Origin: an uncultured Calothrix sp.
GTDB taxonomy: Bacteria; Cyanobacteriota; Cyanobacteriia; Cyanobacteriales; Nostocaceae
Assembly (NCBI GenBank): GCA_937884685.1
Contig: CAKZYM010001148.1
Span: 1-16,694, forward strand
Direction: 5' to 3'
Length of the DNA: 16,694 nt
Below the pieces are notes generated by a model. The model saw nothing but the letters and a program-made list of their open reading frames with translations. It was not told where the DNA came from and did no database searches. The translations under genes and the position numbers were made by a program. Positions 14,046-16,694 of the stretch are shown here, in pieces (the first letter of the stretch is position 1; every line of letters starts with the position of its first letter).

Positions 14046-16361
14046 TCACTTTGCGAGTAAAGCATACATTTCTTTAGCTTCTGCAATCATTTTCAAACTT
14101 TCAAAGCTTTCTGCTGCTTCTTTTGCAAAACGATGGGCTTGAAATCCATTTCCGCAAGTTGTTTCTAGTTTGGCGAATGTTGCTTTATGAAAAGCAATAA
14201 CTCGCTTATCTTTGTGTCTTTGAGCCATTGGTAAACTAAATTCTAACAGTCTGCGCGCTTCTGCTAAGTCACCGTTTAATAGTGCAATATCTGCTAACCA
14301 ATTATTAATGGCTGCGGTTGCTTTTTGCCATCCTATTGCTTGTGCTTGATTTAATGCTTGCTCAAATGTGGTTTTTGCTTGGCTTAAATCCTCTTCTCGA
14401 TAAAATATTTGTCCTTGGTAATATAAATTCTGAACTTGCTGTTCTTGATATTCTGACTCGCTAAGGTTAGTCTGTTGCAAAAGTTGTTCTTTTATTGTTA
14501 ACCATTCCCTTGCTTGCTTTAACTGTGAAAGATGAATGTGCAAAATCACCATGTTGGCAGCTAATTCTAACTGAAAACTTAATGTCTGATGCTGACGCAA
14601 ATCCCATGCTTCTTGCAATAATACCTGTGCTTCCTGCAACTGCTGTGTCTGACGCATTCTAACTAAAGTCCATGCGCGATCGCACATTGCTTCTAGGGCT
14701 ACAACCCATTCTCCAGCTAGCTTTGCAGCTTCTATTAGCCAAGCACTCCATTCCAATCTTTCGTCCCAATATCCACGGATGTGAGCGTAACCTTTGATGC
14801 GAGACCATAAGGTTTTAATATCAGAATATCGACCTTCAGAAATACACCACTCGAATACTGCTTGCAAATTTTCCCATTCAATTTCTAAGTATTCATAGCT
14901 TAAATGCCATTCTTTCAAATCTTGATCCGCGAATGATTCAGAAAATTTGAGATACCAATTAACCCAACGCTGACGTAATTCTTGAGCAAATTCGGGATTT
15001 GTGGTCAATTCGGCCCATGCATATTCACGAGTCAAGGCTGCTAAACAATAACGTCCTTGCTGTTGATAAATCAAGGAAAGTTGCTGTAATTTTACCAATC
15101 CCGGCGATACTATAATTGGGTCTGGTTTCTCAAAGGCTACATTAGATAAGGTTTCTCTGCTTACTGGGTTCACAAAAAGAGTCAGAGCCATTAATAAATA
15201 ATGAGGTGGTGAGCTTCTTAAAGGATTTATTGAAGCAGTGAAGCAAAAACGAGCAATATCACCTTCAGGACGTTTAATTATTTGCATTACATCTTCAAAT
15301 AAATAACCAGCACTCATCTGTCCGATGGCGTAAATCATAGCTGCTGGAACTCCGCTTACTGCTTCGTATAGTTGCTGTGATTCTGTTGTGGTTAAATCAA
15401 TACCTTTTTCTTTAGCTTCGTGCTGAATCAACCGTAAACCATGTTCTTTACCTAAAGAGTTAAGACGTATAGGTACAAATAATGTTTGTTCGCGGGTAGT
15501 AATTACAACTTTCACCGTTGGGGGTAAGTCGTAGAGAAAGGAAAGAACGTCTTGCTTATCTTCAATAGTTTCTAAGTTGTCAACAATTAATAAAGTCCTG
15601 GTCTGGGAAAGTTTGTGACGAATTACTCCAATTTGTTCTTGTAAAGGTAAGTTGTTAATTTCCGCAAACTCAAAAATTCGAGCAATTTCTCGGCATATAT
15701 CCCGTAAAGTACGTTGATAAATCAGTCGGGGTAAAAGTCCAATAGAGGTAAGATGATTTTGCTTGGCAGATGTAAAGATAATGGCTTCAAAAGCGGGTTT
15801 TTCAGATGTATTTGCGCTTGTATTTAAACTTGCTTCTAAACAGCGATAAGCTACTTCTACTACTAGAGTAGTCTTACCTACACCACCAATTCCATCTACA
15901 CTGATTAAATGAGCCGAATGGTTGTAATTCAAAACCTCCATTAATCGTGCTATTTCGCGAGAACGTCCCACAAAAGTTGTATATTCTCGTGCGGGTAAGT
16001 TTTGCACAACAGAAGATAGTTGGCTTTCTACGACCGTTACAGAACCAGCATTTTCTTCTTGACTATTTACCGATAAATTTTCGGAGTTGCTTTCGGATAC
16101 TTTCCCAGCTTTTAGTTGTTCCCATTGGTTGCTTAAAAAAATTCTCAGTCGATTTTCTTTACCTCTGCTGCTTCCGCTAACGTTGAATTTCTTATAAACT
16201 TGCCCCATCCTTTTTAAACAAGCATCAGCAGAAGTACGTAATTCCGAGGCTATTTCTTCGTAGCTTAAACCTTTGCCCATTCGCAGTAAAAAAACTTCCT
16301 CCTGGTCGCGAGAAAGTTCGTGATTATGCGCCATTTCAGTCAAAAAATCGCTTGGGAACAT
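14046..16361 (-). CDS. STAND-class NB-ARC ATPase with N-terminal HTH and C-terminal TPRs
   Basis: 771 residues from the ATG at 16361; an in-frame TTG lies three codons upstream, and a GAG four bases before the ATG supports it. Residues ~15-85 form a helix-turn-helix-like domain (GLSYEEIASELRTSADACLK, later RGKENRLRIFL) resembling the vWA-MoxR-associated N-terminal HTH common in cyanobacterial NB-ARC proteins. A Ser/Glu-rich linker follows. The NB-ARC core has VGRSREI (131-137), P-loop GIGGVGKTT (157-165), Walker B LLIVDNLE (257-264), sensor VVITTRE (285-291) and the GxP motif G337-P339. A winged-helix segment precedes about 250 residues of helical TPR-like repeats (FYREEDLSQAKTTFEQAL and similar). 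The family acts as a ligand-triggered oligomeric switch in signalling, regulation or antiphage defence. Ligand and output here are unknown. No enzymatic effector domain is present, so output is probably via the HTH/adaptor domain. Confidence 0.87.
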   Translation of the reverse strand: MFPSDFLTEMAHNHELSRDQEEVFLLRMGKGLSYEEIASELRTSADACLKRMGQVYKKFNVSGSSRGKENRLRIFLSNQWEQLKAGKVSESNSENLSVNSQEENAGSVTVVESQLSSVVQNLPAREYTTFVGRSREIARLMEVLNYNHSAHLISVDGIGGVGKTTLVVEVAYRCLEASLNTSANTSEKPAFEAIIFTSAKQNHLTSIGLLPRLIYQRTLRDICREIARIFEFAEINNLPLQEQIGVIRHKLSQTRTLLIVDNLETIEDKQDVLSFLYDLPPTVKVVITTREQTLFVPIRLNSLGKEHGLRLIQHEAKEKGIDLTTTESQQLYEAVSGVPAAMIYAIGQMSAGYLFEDVMQIIKRPEGDIARFCFTASINPLRSSPPHYLLMALTLFVNPVSRETLSNVAFEKPDPIIVSPGLVKLQQLSLIYQQQGRYCLAALTREYAWAELTTNPEFAQELRQRWVNWYLKFSESFADQDLKEWHLSYEYLEIEWENLQAVFEWCISEGRYSDIKTLWSRIKGYAHIRGYWDERLEWSAWLIEAAKLAGEWVVALEAMCDRAWTLVRMRQTQQLQEAQVLLQEAWDLRQHQTLSFQLELAANMVILHIHLSQLKQAREWLTIKEQLLQQTNLSESEYQEQQVQNLYYQGQIFYREEDLSQAKTTFEQALNQAQAIGWQKATAAINNWLADIALLNGDLAEARRLLEFSLPMAQRHKDKRVIAFHKATFAKLETTCGNGFQAHRFAKEAAESFESLKMIAEAKEMYALLAK
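14676..14683. other. HIP1 octamer GCGATCGC
   Basis: This is the highly iterated palindrome of many cyanobacterial genomes, located inside the STAND ATPase gene. It is the only copy I noticed in the window, so density is modest; it supports cyanobacterial origin. Confidence 0.7.
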
Positions 16362-16370
16362 TTTGCTCAA

Positions 16371-16694
16371 AATTATAATGTCGCAGTTATATTCTACCCT
16401 TTAATTTCGAGTTTACACGTAATTCGGAGCAATTCGGAGTTTAAAGAAATAGTGAAGGTTCTATGTAATACATTGCCATCAATTTTTTTTAGGTTAGGAT
16501 GCAGTTAACAAGACGAACTAGAAGAAATAGACTTTTCGCAAGTCTTCTAGAAAACCGATTGTCGAGTTTTAAGTTAATACTTTTTAACTAAACACAAAGA
16601 ACGACTTCGCTATTCTACTTGTCGTTCAAAATACAACTAATCGAATGTTATGTCTGAGGTTTGAAACATGATACAGCATTAATGCTTACCTATG
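16371..16694. other. Upstream region of the STAND ATPase, no gene recognised
   Basis: About 320 bp with no credible ORF. A TATAAT on the minus strand at 16372-16377 is only about 10 bp from the ATG at 16361, so if it is the -10 box the mRNA would be nearly leaderless. A hairpin with bulge can form at 16518-16550 (CTAGAA/TTCTAG outside GACTT/AAGTC, TTCGC loop). The gene to the right of the window is not visible. Confidence 0.4.

Noticed and set aside
16518..16550. Hairpin upstream of the STAND ATPase as a terminator or riboswitch
   Set aside because: The stem is short with a 6-nt bulge, there is no U-tract and no known riboswitch core; kept only as a remark in the intergenic entry.
159..16658. 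15-bp identity AATGTTATGTCTGAG at 159-173 and 16644-16658
   Set aside because: One exact 15-mer pair in 16.7 kb of AT-rich DNA is within chance, the flanks do not match, and only the first copy overlaps a TATAAT box.

Overview
The window looks like chromosomal DNA from a filamentous, probably heterocyst-forming cyanobacterium (Nostocales; Rivularia/Calothrix-like would fit). The evidence is a cyanobacterial/chloroplast-type ribosomal protein S4, a CYP110-type P450, a STAND ATPase with the N-terminal helix-turn-helix common in multicellular cyanobacteria, AT-rich DNA with long intergenic regions, one HIP1 octamer, and many tandem heptanucleotide (STRR) arrays between genes. Genus-level assignment is inference.

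Layout, left to right. (1) rpsD (208-816, +), with a TATAAT box, a GGAG ribosome binding site and an intrinsic terminator flanked by heptad repeats. (2) Two minus-strand paralogs, 1304-3391 and 4262-6715. They share about 420 residues of SBBP-like beta-propeller and a near-identical leader at the same distance from the start codon. Their C-termini are unrelated: a DUF4114 domain in one, two tandem copies of a ~140-residue module in the other. (3) A cytochrome P450 (7438-8817, +), divergent from the paralogs. (4) A 221-bp nested inverted-repeat element and a heptad array between convergent genes. (5) A minus-strand cluster transcribed as VWA/solute-binding lipoprotein (11159-12868), membrane-anchored coiled-coil protein (10324-11052), second solute-binding protein (9092-10210). 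(6) A small plus-strand gene (13457-13942) with the WHxH motif of glycine-rich-domain (DUF1399/GRDP-like) proteins and a duplicated Cys-containing tail. (7) A convergent NB-ARC/TPR STAND ATPase (14046-16361, -), separated from the previous gene by two opposed heptad arrays.

How the parts may work together. The clearest functional unit is the three-gene cluster. It has two homologous periplasmic binding domains, one fused to a metal-binding VWA domain, and a membrane coiled-coil protein, but no ABC permease or ATPase, which suggests sensing or surface assembly rather than uptake. The propeller paralogs look like cell-surface or exported proteins built from interchangeable C-terminal modules. 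The STAND ATPase has the architecture of a signal-dependent switch used in biological conflict or stress, but no defence partner is visible beside it. No transposase, CRISPR array, rRNA or tRNA was recognised.
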